A DNA stretch of 14,915 bases from the NCBI GenBank assembly GCA_028705705.1, contig JAQWCZ010000016.1, positions 1-14,915 on the forward strand, in the 5' to 3' direction. The DNA comes from Paludibacter sp. (lineage in GTDB: Bacteria > Bacteroidota > Bacteroidia > Bacteroidales > Paludibacteraceae). A program made the translations under genes and the position numbers. Numbering within the stretch: position 1 is the first letter of the stretch; the number at the start of each line of letters is the position of its first letter. This document shows positions 1 through 6,633 of this stretch, piece by piece. The notes beneath the pieces were generated by a model. It was not told the DNA's origin. It searched no databases and saw only the letters and a list, made by a program, of their open reading frames with translations.

Positions 1-549
1 ACCGTCTCCGAGAATGCCGTATCTGTGGCCAATGCCGATAGGCAGCACGCAATCCACGAAGCGGCAGTAATCCAGGCAGATGCCTTCGATGCCTTCGATT
101 TCGCATACGTTGCGCACGATGTCCCTGACATATTCTCGGACTTCGGGGACAGCCGCGTTCAGCACCTTGTATGAATTCACGTATGCCTTGAAATCCTTGA
201 GCGAATTTCCGTTCCTGTTCACGTCAAACCAGTCCGGATGTTCCTCCAACAGTTTCTGGCGGTCTCCTCTGGGATTGAGAGTCCAGATCCAGGCATAAAG
301 GGTGACATCGTGCTCTTTTGCCATCTCAGCCGCCTTGACGTAGGTCTCATTGTCCGGGGCATACAGCATGAGCCCGTCTATGCCGGCCTCATCGATGTGC
401 CGGAAAAGTGAGTCCAGGTCAAATCCTTCCCTGTCCTCCATCCAGGTCCAGAACATGGGATAGGATGTCTCGGAGGCCTTTATACAGGAGGAAGAAGCGA
501 TTGACAGCACGCATAGTGAAATCAGAAGAGTTTTCAGCGATTTTTTCAT
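1..549 (-). CDS. GHL10-type glycosyl hydrolase-like lipoprotein, 5' part only
   Basis: This open frame reads from an ATG at 549 to the window edge (183 codons, no stop), so the C-terminal part is missing. The first 22 residues form a basic start, a hydrophobic core and a Ser-Ser-Ser-Cys stretch with Cys22, which suggests a lipoprotein signal peptide, although the lipobox is not ideal. The mature part reads like the start of a TIM barrel: a Trp-rich strand near 34-37, the YAWIWTLNP strand at 85-93, HPDWFDVNRNG at 104-114 and the strand GICLDYCRF at 156-164 followed by DCVLP. These match my memory of Bacteroidota family-10-like glycosyl hydrolases (GHL10). The substrate cannot be told. An in-frame ATG at 558 is possible, but 549 gives the natural MKK signal start. 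G+C is about 55% in the first 120 bases, far above the neighbouring genes. The family call is from recalled motifs. Confidence 0.75.
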   Translation of the reverse strand, partial: MKKSLKTLLISLCVLSIASSSCIKASETSYPMFWTWMEDREGFDLDSLFRHIDEAGIDGLMLYAPDNETYVKAAEMAKEHDVTLYAWIWTLNPRGDRQKLLEEHPDWFDVNRNGNSLKDFKAYVNSYKVLNAAVPEVREYVRDIVRNVCEIEGIEGICLDYCRFVDCVLPIGIGHRYGILGDG

Positions 550-578
550 ATAAAACATGGGTTACTTTTTTGACTTTC

Positions 579-586
579 CAAAGTTA
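579..586 (-). promoter_or_regulatory. Bacteroidota -7 box upstream of the GHL10-like gene
   Basis: Read on the minus strand this is TAACTTTG, an exact match to TAnnTTTG. It lies about 30 nt upstream of the ATG at 549, implying a leader of roughly 20-25 nt. No good -33 TTTG is seen at the expected distance. The promoter stretch is AT-rich like the rest of the window, unlike the gene it serves. Confidence 0.5.
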
Positions 587-659
587 ACATTTTTACAGAA
601 CACCTGCAACTCCGTGGGTGTAAATATTTGTAAGGAGCAGGAATCAAAGGTATATAAAC

Positions 660-1196
660 TCAAAGCCCCTTTTTTAAATAAAGTTTCTCCATTAAAAAAC
701 GTGTTTCACGGTCGGTAAACCATTTTTTCTGGAAAATTTTGCCTACGACTTCGAATCCGGCATCACGATACAACCGGAACGCTGACAGATTTTTATTCCA
801 TACCCGGATAAACACTTCACGGAAACGGTTTTCCTTCAGGTAACTCAGCGTTTTCTTCAGCATTTTGCGTCCCAGTCCTCGACCACGGTACTTTTCATGT
901 ACCATCACTTCTGCAATGTAAGGCGTATGCACCTTATCACACACATCAGACAATTCCGGATTAAAGCCGGCATCGTAGTGAAGTGGATACACAAATAAAG
1001 CACCGGTCAGTTTCGATTCATCTTCATCGTCTACCGCTACCATCATCATACCTTCTTCGTAAGTCAGTCTGATTTCGTTGTCCAGTTCTTCAGGATCAAC
1101 GTGCTGTGCTGCATCTCCCTGAGAAAAAGTATCCATATAGAGTTTACGGATTTCTTCTCTGAACTGGTAATGGGTGTCCTGAAAAATTCTCAACAT
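660..1196 (-). CDS. GNAT family N-acetyltransferase
   Basis: This 178-residue protein has the usual length of a single-domain GNAT enzyme, which transfers an acetyl group from acetyl-CoA to an amine. The acetyl-CoA pyrophosphate loop (motif A) is visible as RGRGLGRKML at residues 104-113, after the strand YIAEVMVHEKY. Motif B follows as AFRLYRDAGFEVVG at 139-152, with the typical Asn-x-x-Ala-x-x-Leu-Tyr pattern just before it. The N-terminal part (1-60) is acidic and less typical, so the substrate cannot be assigned; it could be a small molecule or a protein N-terminus. It starts with ATG at 1196 and stands alone, separated from the tRNA unit upstream by about 280 bases. No perfect TAnnTTTG box was found upstream. 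A TTTG followed by a poor -7 match lies near 1215-1245. G+C is intermediate between the first gene and the rest. Confidence 0.88.
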   Translation of the reverse strand: MLRIFQDTHYQFREEIRKLYMDTFSQGDAAQHVDPEELDNEIRLTYEEGMMMVAVDDEDESKLTGALFVYPLHYDAGFNPELSDVCDKVHTPYIAEVMVHEKYRGRGLGRKMLKKTLSYLKENRFREVFIRVWNKNLSAFRLYRDAGFEVVGKIFQKKWFTDRETRFLMEKLYLKKGL

Positions 1197-1355
1197 AATT
1201 GTAAGTGTTTAACATGAAAAAATAATATACAACTTATCTCTTTCCAAAGGAATTTGACAAGTATCTCGTTCATAAGATGCTTAACGACCATTAGACGTTG
1301 CAACGCATCAATTTACAAACATCACGACTATTATATAAAATAAAAAAATATACAA

Positions 1356-1369
1356 ATAACGATCGTTAT
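1356..1369. repeat. 14-bp perfect palindrome
   Basis: The sequence ATAACGATCGTTAT is its own reverse complement, with no spacer. A loop-free palindrome of this kind is better suited to binding a dimeric DNA-binding protein than to forming an RNA hairpin. It lies about 160-170 bases upstream of the GNAT start codon. No function is known. Confidence 0.5.
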
Positions 1370-1385
1370 CACGAATAGCCGATTA

Positions 1386-1423
1386 ATTTCAGACTGTTTT
1401 TACAACATTTTTCAGTCTGAAAT
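1386..1423. repeat. 11-bp perfect inverted repeat with 16-base loop
   Basis: The arms ATTTCAGACTG (1386-1396) and CAGTCTGAAAT (1413-1423) are exact reverse complements, separated by a T/A-rich 16-base loop. In neither direction is the second arm followed by a T-run, so it is not a standard intrinsic terminator. It could be an operator, an RNA stem in the GNAT leader or a small repeat element. Confidence 0.55.
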
Positions 1424-1480
1424 GTTCTGTATGTAACACTTTTTTGTGAGTTATCAAGAGAAGTAGATCTGCAATAAATG

Positions 1481-1510
1481 AAAACCCCTGAAATCATGCA
1501 ATTTCAAGGG
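1481..1510 (-). terminator. Intrinsic terminator of the tRNA-Ser unit
   Basis: On the minus strand CCCTTGAAAT and ATTTCAGGGG form a 10-bp stem with one G-U pair, around a TGCATG loop, followed directly by TTTT. It begins about 6 bases after the tRNA 3' end, which fits termination of a single-gene tRNA transcript. Confidence 0.85.
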
Positions 1511-1515
1511 TCTTG

Positions 1516-1602
1516 CGGAAGCTACGAGATTCGAACTCGTGGTACGGTTACCCGCACGGCAGTTTAGCAAACTGCTGGTTTCAGCCACTCACCCAAACTT
1601 CC
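1516..1602 (-). tRNA. tRNA-Ser (anticodon GCU)
   Basis: The minus strand folds as an 87-nt class II tRNA. The acceptor arm GGAAGTT pairs with AGCTTCC (one G-U), with discriminator G as usual for serine. The anticodon stem GCAGT/ACTGC encloses TTGCTAA, giving anticodon GCU for AGC/AGU codons. A long variable arm follows the anticodon stem. The T arm ACGAG-TTCGAAT-CTCGT is complete. CCA is not encoded. The gene has its own promoter and terminator. Confidence 0.97.
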
Positions 1603-1620
1603 ATTTTGTTTTAGCGGCTG

Positions 1621-1652
1621 CAAATATAGAAAAGAAATTCGGATTTTCCAAA
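1621..1652 (-). promoter_or_regulatory. Promoter of tRNA-Ser
   Basis: On the minus strand a -33 TTTG (1649-1652) and a perfect -7 box TATATTTG (1621-1628) are 20 bases apart, which is the Bacteroidota housekeeping promoter layout. Transcription would start about 10-12 nt before the tRNA 5' end at 1602. This is the best complete promoter in the window. Confidence 0.8.
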
Positions 1653-1686
1653 AAAAGAACAAACAATAAATTTAAAAACTTATGTG

Positions 1687-1694
1687 TATTTTTG
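1687..1694 (+). promoter_or_regulatory. -7 box of mltG promoter
   Basis: TATTTTTG matches TAnnTTTG exactly. The expected start of transcription is near 1701, giving a leader of about 34 nt before the ATG at 1735. It lies downstream of another possible ATG at 1684, so it argues against that start. No clear -33 TTTG is present. It diverges from the tRNA-Ser promoter. Confidence 0.55.
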
Positions 1695-1734
1695 CATGCT
1701 CAAAAAACATCATAATCAATTTCTATTAACAACA

Positions 1735-2772
1735 ATGTCAAACAATAATAAAAGTTTACCGAAAAAATTATTGATCACCGGAGGTATAACGCTATTCCTG
1801 TTTTTTTTATTTGCTGTTTACGTAATTTTGTTTCCAAATACAACGACGCAAAAAGAAGATACCTATCTTTACATTTCTGACCATGATCAGTTTGAAGATA
1901 TTCTGGCTCAAATAAACAATAAATCATTGCTTATCAATGAGTTTACATTTAAGCTCATTGCAAAACAAATCAAATACGATCAAAAAATCCGACCAGGAAG
2001 ATATAAAATTACGCCGGGCATGTCGAATTTAGTTTTAATTCGCAAACTCAGGGGAGGAATACAAGAACCAGTAAAACTGGTAATCAATAACATTCGAACC
2101 AAAGAACAACTTGCAGGGAAGTTATCTTCAATGATTATGGCTGATTCATTAAGCATCATTCATGCACTCAACGATTCTGTCTTTTTGAAGCAATATGATT
2201 TAAACCCTTACAATGCCGTTATCTTTTTCATTCCTAATACCTATGAAGTTTTCTGGGATACGGACACAAAAGAACTTTTTAACCGGATGAAAAAAGAATT
2301 TGATATATTCTGGAATAAAGAAAGAATGGCAAAAGCCGCTTTAATCCCCATGACACAAACGGAAGTGATGACACTGGCTTCTATCATTGAGGAAGAGACT
2401 AATAAGAAGAAAGAGCATCCGATTATTGCCGGACTTTACATCAACAGGTTGAAAATTGACATGCCATTGCAAGCATGCCCAACCATCCGGTTTGCTTTGA
2501 ATGACTATACGATCAACCGGGTTCACATTAAACATTTACAGGTAAAATCTCCCTACAACACTTATAAAAACAAAGGATTACCTCCCGGTCCGATTCGATT
2601 ACCTTCACCTGCTACGATTGATGCCGTTTTAAACTACGAGAAACATGATTATTTGTTTATGACTGCAAAAGAAACTTTAAATGGCGAGCATAACTTTGCC
2701 ATTACTTATACTGAACACACCAAAAATGCAAGAAAATATCAGCAAGAATTAAACCGGTTGGGAATAAAATAG
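1735..2772 (+). CDS. mltG: Endolytic murein transglycosylase MltG (YceG-like)
   Basis: MltG is an inner-membrane lytic transglycosylase that cuts nascent glycan strands in the periplasm and so sets peptidoglycan chain length. A short basic N-terminus is followed by one membrane anchor (residues about 11-34 from this start). A LysM-like/YceG N-terminal part comes next, then the catalytic core. The motif LASIIEEET holds the expected catalytic glutamate, the first Glu (codon at 2389, residue 219 here). The conserved SPYNTY, GLPPGPI and PSPATIDAV stretches follow, with the YLFMTA strand near the end. Length (345 aa) is normal for the family. An in-frame ATG at 1684 would add 17 residues, but the -7 box at 1687-1694 lies inside those codons, so I prefer 1735. 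The gene converges with murB, leaving a single base between the two stops. Confidence 0.95.
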   Translation: MSNNNKSLPKKLLITGGITLFLFFLFAVYVILFPNTTTQKEDTYLYISDHDQFEDILAQINNKSLLINEFTFKLIAKQIKYDQKIRPGRYKITPGMSNLVLIRKLRGGIQEPVKLVINNIRTKEQLAGKLSSMIMADSLSIIHALNDSVFLKQYDLNPYNAVIFFIPNTYEVFWDTDTKELFNRMKKEFDIFWNKERMAKAALIPMTQTEVMTLASIIEEETNKKKEHPIIAGLYINRLKIDMPLQACPTIRFALNDYTINRVHIKHLQVKSPYNTYKNKGLPPGPIRLPSPATIDAVLNYEKHDYLFMTAKETLNGEHNFAITYTEHTKNARKYQQELNRLGIK

Positions 2773-2773
2773 T

Positions 2774-3787
2774 TCAAGAAATAAAATTAACTTCTGGAAT
2801 CAGATTAATTCCAAACTTATTGGCAACAGATTGTTGAATCATAACTGCAAGCTCAGCAATTTCTTTACCTTTTGCACCACCATAATTGACCAAAACGAGT
2901 GCCTGTTTCGCGTGCACGCCAACATTCCCGATGGTACGTCCCTTCCATCCGCACTGTTCTATTAACCAACCTGCAGGTATTTTTTCTTCTTGTTGACTGA
3001 CATAATAATGCGGCATTGCCGGAAAATGTAACTGCAATGATTCAAATATCTCTCTTGACACGACCGGATTCATAAAAAAACTACCGGCATTGCCCAGTAC
3101 CTTAGGATCGGGTAATTTCGACTCCCTGATTTGAATGATTGTTTTTCTGATATTTTCCAGATTAATCTCTCCATTCTTCAGTACCTCATTTTCCAGGTGA
3201 TTGTAAGATAAGTTGAAAAGCGGTTTCTTGGATAACCTGAGAAGCACAGATGTTACAATATACTGACCTTTCAACTCCTTTTTAAAAATACTTTCCCGAT
3301 ATGCATAATGGCATGCTTTCAAGTAAAAATCGCAACTTTGACCATCAGCAATTTGAATAGTTTTTACCTTTTGCACCACATCTTTAAATTCAACCCCATA
3401 AGCTCCGATATTTTGAATGGCGGCAGCACCGGTTTCGCCGGGTATCAACGAGAGGTTCTCTATGCCCGACCAACGTTGTTGAACACAATAGGCAACCAAA
3501 TCATCCCAAATTACACCGGATCCAACTTCGATCAGAACTGCATCTTCTGTTTCTTCTATTAACTTTATTCCTCTGATGGCCGAATGCAACACAACTCCAT
3601 TAAAATCATTCAGAAAAAGCAAATTGCTTCCTTGTCCGATTACCAACAAAAGATTCTCCTTTACATCATTGTGCTGTAAGGCCTCTATCAAATTTTCTTC
3701 TGAATCAAATTCAAAGAAATACTTGGTTTTGACATCTAATCCGAAAGTATTGTAATTTAGAAGAGAATGATTTTGATCAAAATGCAT
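2774..3787 (-). CDS. murB: UDP-N-acetylenolpyruvoylglucosamine reductase MurB (type I)
   Basis: MurB is the cytoplasmic FAD enzyme that reduces UDP-GlcNAc-enolpyruvate with NADPH to UDP-MurNAc, the second committed step of peptidoglycan precursor synthesis. The chain (337 aa from this start) has the FAD-binding motif GQGSNLLF, the loop IPGETGAAAIQNIGAYGVE, the substrate-binding YAYRESIFK, the NAGSFFMNP motif with the catalytic serine and a C-terminal PEVNFI with the catalytic glutamate. This order and length (E. coli: 342 aa) fit type I MurB. I chose ATG 3787 because MHFDQNHSLLNYNTFG fits the usual N-terminus. The frame stays open to a TTG at 3841, but that extra part lies in a degenerate repeat. 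Between lptB and this start are about 135 bases without a clear promoter, so murB may be read through from lptB or driven from the repeats. Confidence 0.95.
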   Translation of the reverse strand: MHFDQNHSLLNYNTFGLDVKTKYFFEFDSEENLIEALQHNDVKENLLLVIGQGSNLLFLNDFNGVVLHSAIRGIKLIEETEDAVLIEVGSGVIWDDLVAYCVQQRWSGIENLSLIPGETGAAAIQNIGAYGVEFKDVVQKVKTIQIADGQSCDFYLKACHYAYRESIFKKELKGQYIVTSVLLRLSKKPLFNLSYNHLENEVLKNGEINLENIRKTIIQIRESKLPDPKVLGNAGSFFMNPVVSREIFESLQLHFPAMPHYYVSQQEEKIPAGWLIEQCGWKGRTIGNVGVHAKQALVLVNYGGAKGKEIAELAVMIQQSVANKFGINLIPEVNFIS

Positions 3788-3804
3788 GGTGTGTATCGTT
3801 TGTT

Positions 3805-3900
3805 CACTAAAGTTTCTTGTGTTAATCAAGTTGGGAATCAAGTTAGGGGTTCATCTCAGTCACTAAAATGGCTTGTGACAATCAAGTTTAGAATCATATC
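3805..3900. repeat. Imperfect direct duplication, 56-bp period, upstream of murB
   Basis: Two copies begin at 3805 and 3861, both with CACTAAA, then CTTGTG, AATCAAGTT and GAATCA at matching positions. About 29 of 36 bases agree by eye. The nonamer AATCAAGTT occurs three times (3824, 3836, 3880). Read on the minus strand, the copies would encode similar peptides: MILNLIVTSHFSD from 3897 and, from a TTG at 3841, IPNLINTRNFSE. The duplication fills most of the lptB-murB gap and ends about 18 bases before the murB ATG. It may be a decayed duplication, a regulatory repeat or a leader peptide region. Confidence 0.6.
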
Positions 3901-3922
3901 TTAGCCACGGGTTTAGACCTTG

Positions 3923-4675
3923 TTAAATCCTTGTTTTCTTTTTCAGCTCGAAGTCCCTACCCAGGTATTTTTCTCTTACTACGGGGTTATCTGCTAGTTC
4001 TTTTGAAGTTCCCTGATATAATATAACGCCTTCAAACAACAGATAAGCCCGGTCGGTAATGCTTAGCGTTTCATCTACATTGTGGTCGGTAATGAGAATA
4101 CCTATATTTTTATCTTTCAATCTCCAAACAATATCCTGAATATCCTGAACAGCAATGGGATCAACTCCGGCAAAGGGTTCATCAAGCATGATAAATCGAG
4201 GTTCAATGGCCAGACAGCGGGCAATTTCGGTACGCCTGCGTTCACCTCCGGAAAGCCTGTCTCCAATATTATGTCGAACATGCTCAAGATTAAACTCAGC
4301 TATCAAGGTTTCCAGTTTCTCATGCTGATATTCCTTACTGAATTTGGTCATTTCAAGCACCGATTTTATATTGTCTTCAACCGACATTTTTCTGAATACC
4401 GATGCTTCCTGAGCAAGATACCCAATACCACTCTGTGCTCGTTTATATACCGGATACTTGGTAATATCCACATCGTTCAGAAAAATCTTTCCCGAATTGG
4501 GGGTAACCAACCCGGTTGTCATGTAAAATGTAGTCGTTTTCCCTGCACCATTTGGCCCCAGCAAACCTACAATTTCTCCCTGTTTTACATCAATGGAAAC
4601 ATCATTTACGACCAGACGTTTACCATATTTCTTATATAGATGTTCGGTGCGTAGCACCATTCTTTCATTAATCAT
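3923..4675 (-). CDS. lptB: LPS export ABC transporter ATPase LptB
   Basis: LptB is the cytoplasmic ATPase that powers the LptFG-C complex, which extracts LPS from the inner membrane and pushes it along the Lpt bridge. The 250-residue chain carries Walker A GPNGAGKT (40-47), the Q-loop in [20 protein letters not shown] (Q89), signature LSGGE (141-145), Walker B FIMLDE with E166, and the switch His198 in ITDHNV. The text around the Q-loop and [10 protein letters not shown] are typical of LptB rather than of the similar LivF/LivG ATPases. Its ATG (4673-4675) overlaps the stop of the upstream gamma-carbonic anhydrase gene by 4 nt (ATGA), pointing to translational coupling. Met6 is a second possible start. 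The partner permeases LptF and LptG are not in the window. Confidence 0.95.
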   Translation of the reverse strand: MINERMVLRTEHLYKKYGKRLVVNDVSIDVKQGEIVGLLGPNGAGKTTTFYMTTGLVTPNSGKIFLNDVDITKYPVYKRAQSGIGYLAQEASVFRKMSVEDNIKSVLEMTKFSKEYQHEKLETLIAEFNLEHVRHNIGDRLSGGERRRTEIARCLAIEPRFIMLDEPFAGVDPIAVQDIQDIVWRLKDKNIGILITDHNVDETLSITDRAYLLFEGVILYQGTSKELADNPVVREKYLGRDFELKKKTRI

Positions 4676-5199
4676 ACATTATCATTGTTTTTGTACCATC
4701 CTGCGTACATCGCGTAATTATGTGCGATTTTACGGTTTATCTCGTGTGTTTGTTCCGGTTCGACATTTTTTACGAATTTTGCCGGAACGCCTGCCCACAG
4801 GGTATAAGGGGGTATTTTTGTGTTGCTTAAGACCAGAGAACCTGCGGCAACAATTGCACCTTCTCCGACTTCAGCATAATCCAGCAGTGTAGCTCCCATA
4901 CCAATCAGGGCATAATCATTGATTTTTGCACCGTGAATCGTCACATTATGTCCAACTGAAACGTAATTGCCAATTTCGACAACTGATTTTTCATATAATG
5001 TATGCAAAACCGAACCATCCTGGATATTAACGTGATTGCCAATGCGAATCGAATTCACATCCCCCCTGAGAACAGCATTAAACCAGATACTGCATCCATT
5101 GCCTATTATAACATCCCCTATTATGGTAGCGTTCTCAGCCAAATAACAATCATTGCCAACTGTTGGATGAAAACCCCTTACCGATTTAATCAACGCCAT
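4672..5199 (-). CDS. Gamma-carbonic anhydrase-like hexapeptide-repeat protein
   Basis: This 175-residue protein is a left-handed beta-helix of the gamma-carbonic anhydrase/YrdA/PaaY group. Hexapeptide turns run from about residue 12 to 125 (for example [34 protein letters not shown]), followed by a C-terminal helix. The three zinc-ligand histidines fit positions H66 (VLH), H84 (VGH) and H89 (IHG). RGD at 45-47 and Q60 also match conserved sites at the trimer active centre. The proline-rich [15 protein letters not shown] turn is typical of the family. Whether members like this hydrate CO2 or act as acyl-CoA thioesterases or scaffolds is often unclear, so I leave the reaction open. It sits 13 bases after lnb and overlaps lptB by 4 nt, so it is part of the same transcript. 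Confidence 0.92.
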   Translation of the reverse strand: MALIKSVRGFHPTVGNDCYLAENATIIGDVIIGNGCSIWFNAVLRGDVNSIRIGNHVNIQDGSVLHTLYEKSVVEIGNYVSVGHNVTIHGAKINDYALIGMGATLLDYAEVGEGAIVAAGSLVLSNTKIPPYTLWAGVPAKFVKNVEPEQTHEINRKIAHNYAMYAGWYKNNDNV

Positions 5200-5212
5200 A
5201 TAATATACTTTT

Positions 5213-6442
5213 TTATCTAAATCGAAGTCCTTTTTCTGTGGGAATAAACAAAATGTGTAACAAACGTTCTTCTCTCCATAATACCCTCAAAAACAACAAC
5301 ACTAGTAAGGGTACAAAATCTGTTATGGTTGAATGAGTTAATAATAGTGTTACAACCAAATACAACATAATCATCAACAAATAAATAACATTATAAAAAA
5401 AGAAAAATTTTCTCGGGCTCCTTTTCCATAGCATCAATGCCAACATTATATTCATTGGATTCAACCATAATATATTCAGGTTATTACCTGTAAGCGGATG
5501 TTCTGAGAAAAACATAAAAAAGAATATGACTACTCCTAAAAGACCTGTTACCAGAAACAAAATACTATCAAATACTTTGTTACTTATGGCATCTAAATTC
5601 TTTTTATATAACATTAAAATAACACCAACAATTAACCAAACGAAACTGATTGTAAAAGGATGAACAATCCAGGAAGACATTTTCAGATCTGATTTGGATC
5701 TTCCTTCAACAATCATCTTGATGCTTTTTACAATCTTTCTTTCCTGCAAACCGTTATTCAGACTAATTATCTTTGAGCTCTGTATAAAATCTTTTAGTTT
5801 CTCAGGGAGAAAAACACTGGCTACCGGACTACTAATATTTCTATCAGCATCCACCCCAAAAAGTAAATTTATACCCATTTTTGCCCAAGGATTAAATTCT
5901 AAATAGTTATTAATCAAGGTACGATAAGTTTCATCATCAAGATTCATTTCCCCAACAACCACCCCATTTAATGACTTACTAATAATTTCGTATGGACGAT
6001 TTGCACAATTATCATATATAAAGTTATATCTATACATCCTGTTTTGAGGCATATAGTTTATGTTAAGCAGCTCAATTAATCTACTTTTTTCACTTTGAGT
6101 AAGATCCAATTCTTGTTCCCATACACTCGATTTTCTTTCACGGTATTCCTGTAAAAAGTTTGTAGTTGGATACACGCCAAGCATATAATCTGTATGCCCC
6201 CTCATGAACTTCCAGTAAAATTGCTCCGTTCTGAAATCAAAAATACCATAATTAAAGACGATGTCCATACCTTTAGCATCTTTAATCCTGATTGCTGTAT
6301 GTCCGAACTTTGCATATAAAGCATCACCAGGTTCACAGGTAATCAGACTTACAATAGTTGGATCACTAAATTTGAATGTCTGGGAGTTCAGATTATAAAT
6401 TCCCGTTAACAAAAAAATAAGCAGGATAATAAGTTGTCTCAT
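5213..6442 (-). CDS. lnb: Lnb-like lipoprotein N-acyltransferase (DUF4105)
   Basis: The 409-residue chain starts with a signal sequence (about 1-20, MRQLIILLIFLLTGIYNLNS). A periplasmic DUF4105 domain follows, then a C-terminal membrane part with about five hydrophobic segments (roughly 262-278, 292-312, 327-339, 346-370 and 374-390). The domain shows H48 in KFGHTAIRI and C146 in YNFIYDNCANRPYEI, the His and Cys pair expected of this NlpC/P60-like fold. A loop HPLTGNNLNILWLNP precedes the third membrane segment. DUF4105 has been linked to Lnb, the enzyme that adds the third acyl chain to lipoproteins in Bacteroides. I rely on memory for that link and infer the same role here. The gene heads the series lnb, gamma-CA, lptB, which supports an envelope role. 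Confidence 0.78.
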   Translation of the reverse strand: MRQLIILLIFLLTGIYNLNSQTFKFSDPTIVSLITCEPGDALYAKFGHTAIRIKDAKGMDIVFNYGIFDFRTEQFYWKFMRGHTDYMLGVYPTTNFLQEYRERKSSVWEQELDLTQSEKSRLIELLNINYMPQNRMYRYNFIYDNCANRPYEIISKSLNGVVVGEMNLDDETYRTLINNYLEFNPWAKMGINLLFGVDADRNISSPVASVFLPEKLKDFIQSSKIISLNNGLQERKIVKSIKMIVEGRSKSDLKMSSWIVHPFTISFVWLIVGVILMLYKKNLDAISNKVFDSILFLVTGLLGVVIFFFMFFSEHPLTGNNLNILWLNPMNIMLALMLWKRSPRKFFFFYNVIYLLMIMLYLVVTLLLTHSTITDFVPLLVLLFLRVLWREERLLHILFIPTEKGLRFR

Positions 6443-6468
6443 ATTGTAAGGGGTAAATTTAATTTTGA

Positions 6469-6476
6469 CAAAAGTA
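6469..6476 (-). promoter_or_regulatory. -7 box upstream of lnb
   Basis: Read on the minus strand this is TACTTTTG, an exact TAnnTTTG match 26 bases upstream of the lnb ATG at 6442. The -33 element is weak. It would drive lnb, the gamma-CA gene and lptB together. It diverges from the box at 6585-6592 in the 191-base gap shared with the Crp-family gene. Confidence 0.55.
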
Positions 6477-6584
6477 ACATTTTTTATTCAATACATAAAG
6501 AACACAATATGAAACTTTATTACGAATTTCTGTAAGAATATTGCGTTTTTTAATTCAAAAATATTGTTTATGTAAAAAAATCAT

Positions 6585-6592
6585 TAAATTTG
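6585..6592 (+). promoter_or_regulatory. -7 box upstream of the Crp-family gene
   Basis: TAAATTTG is an exact TAnnTTTG match. ATTG at 6563-6566 is a weak -33 candidate, 18 bases away. Transcription would start near 6599, leaving a leader of about 35 nt. A short dyad CTGTAAAACAG (6595-6605) lies across the expected start point and could be an autoregulatory site. Confidence 0.55.
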
Positions 6593-6633
6593 TGCTGTAA
6601 AACAGTGTTATCAAACATATTTTCTTTTCAGTA

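Larger units (their letters stand above)
1197..1480. other. Gene-free stretch with several dyad elements
   Basis: No convincing coding frame is seen on either strand of this AT-rich interval. It separates the GNAT gene from the terminator of the tRNA-Ser unit, and both are read on the minus strand. It holds a 10-bp perfect palindrome CGTTGCAACG at 1296-1305, a 14-bp perfect palindrome at 1356-1369 and an 11-bp perfect inverted repeat at 1386-1423. The promoter of the GNAT gene should be here but is not clear by eye. A small RNA is possible, but I see no promoter-plus-terminator pair that would define one. Confidence 0.5.

Noticed and set aside
600..650. Possible terminator after the GNAT gene (CCTGC...GCAGG with CTCC/GGAG)
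   Set aside because: The stem has a bulge, a loop of about 20 bases and no T-run after it on the minus strand. Too weak to call.
3788..3841. N-terminal extension of MurB from a TTG at 3841
   Set aside because: The added residues fall in a degenerate duplication and do not resemble MurB. ATG 3787 gives the usual N-terminus.
4082..4639. Long plus-strand open frame opposite lptB (185 codons)
   Set aside because: It is antisense to a clear ABC ATPase with all motifs, its product has no recognisable pattern, and it has no promoter box. It is a shadow frame.
6520..6535. TTAC...GTAA dyad between the divergent lnb and Crp-family promoters
   Set aside because: Only the four outer bases and one inner pair are symmetric, which is expected by chance in AT-rich DNA, and it matches no Crp or Fnr site.
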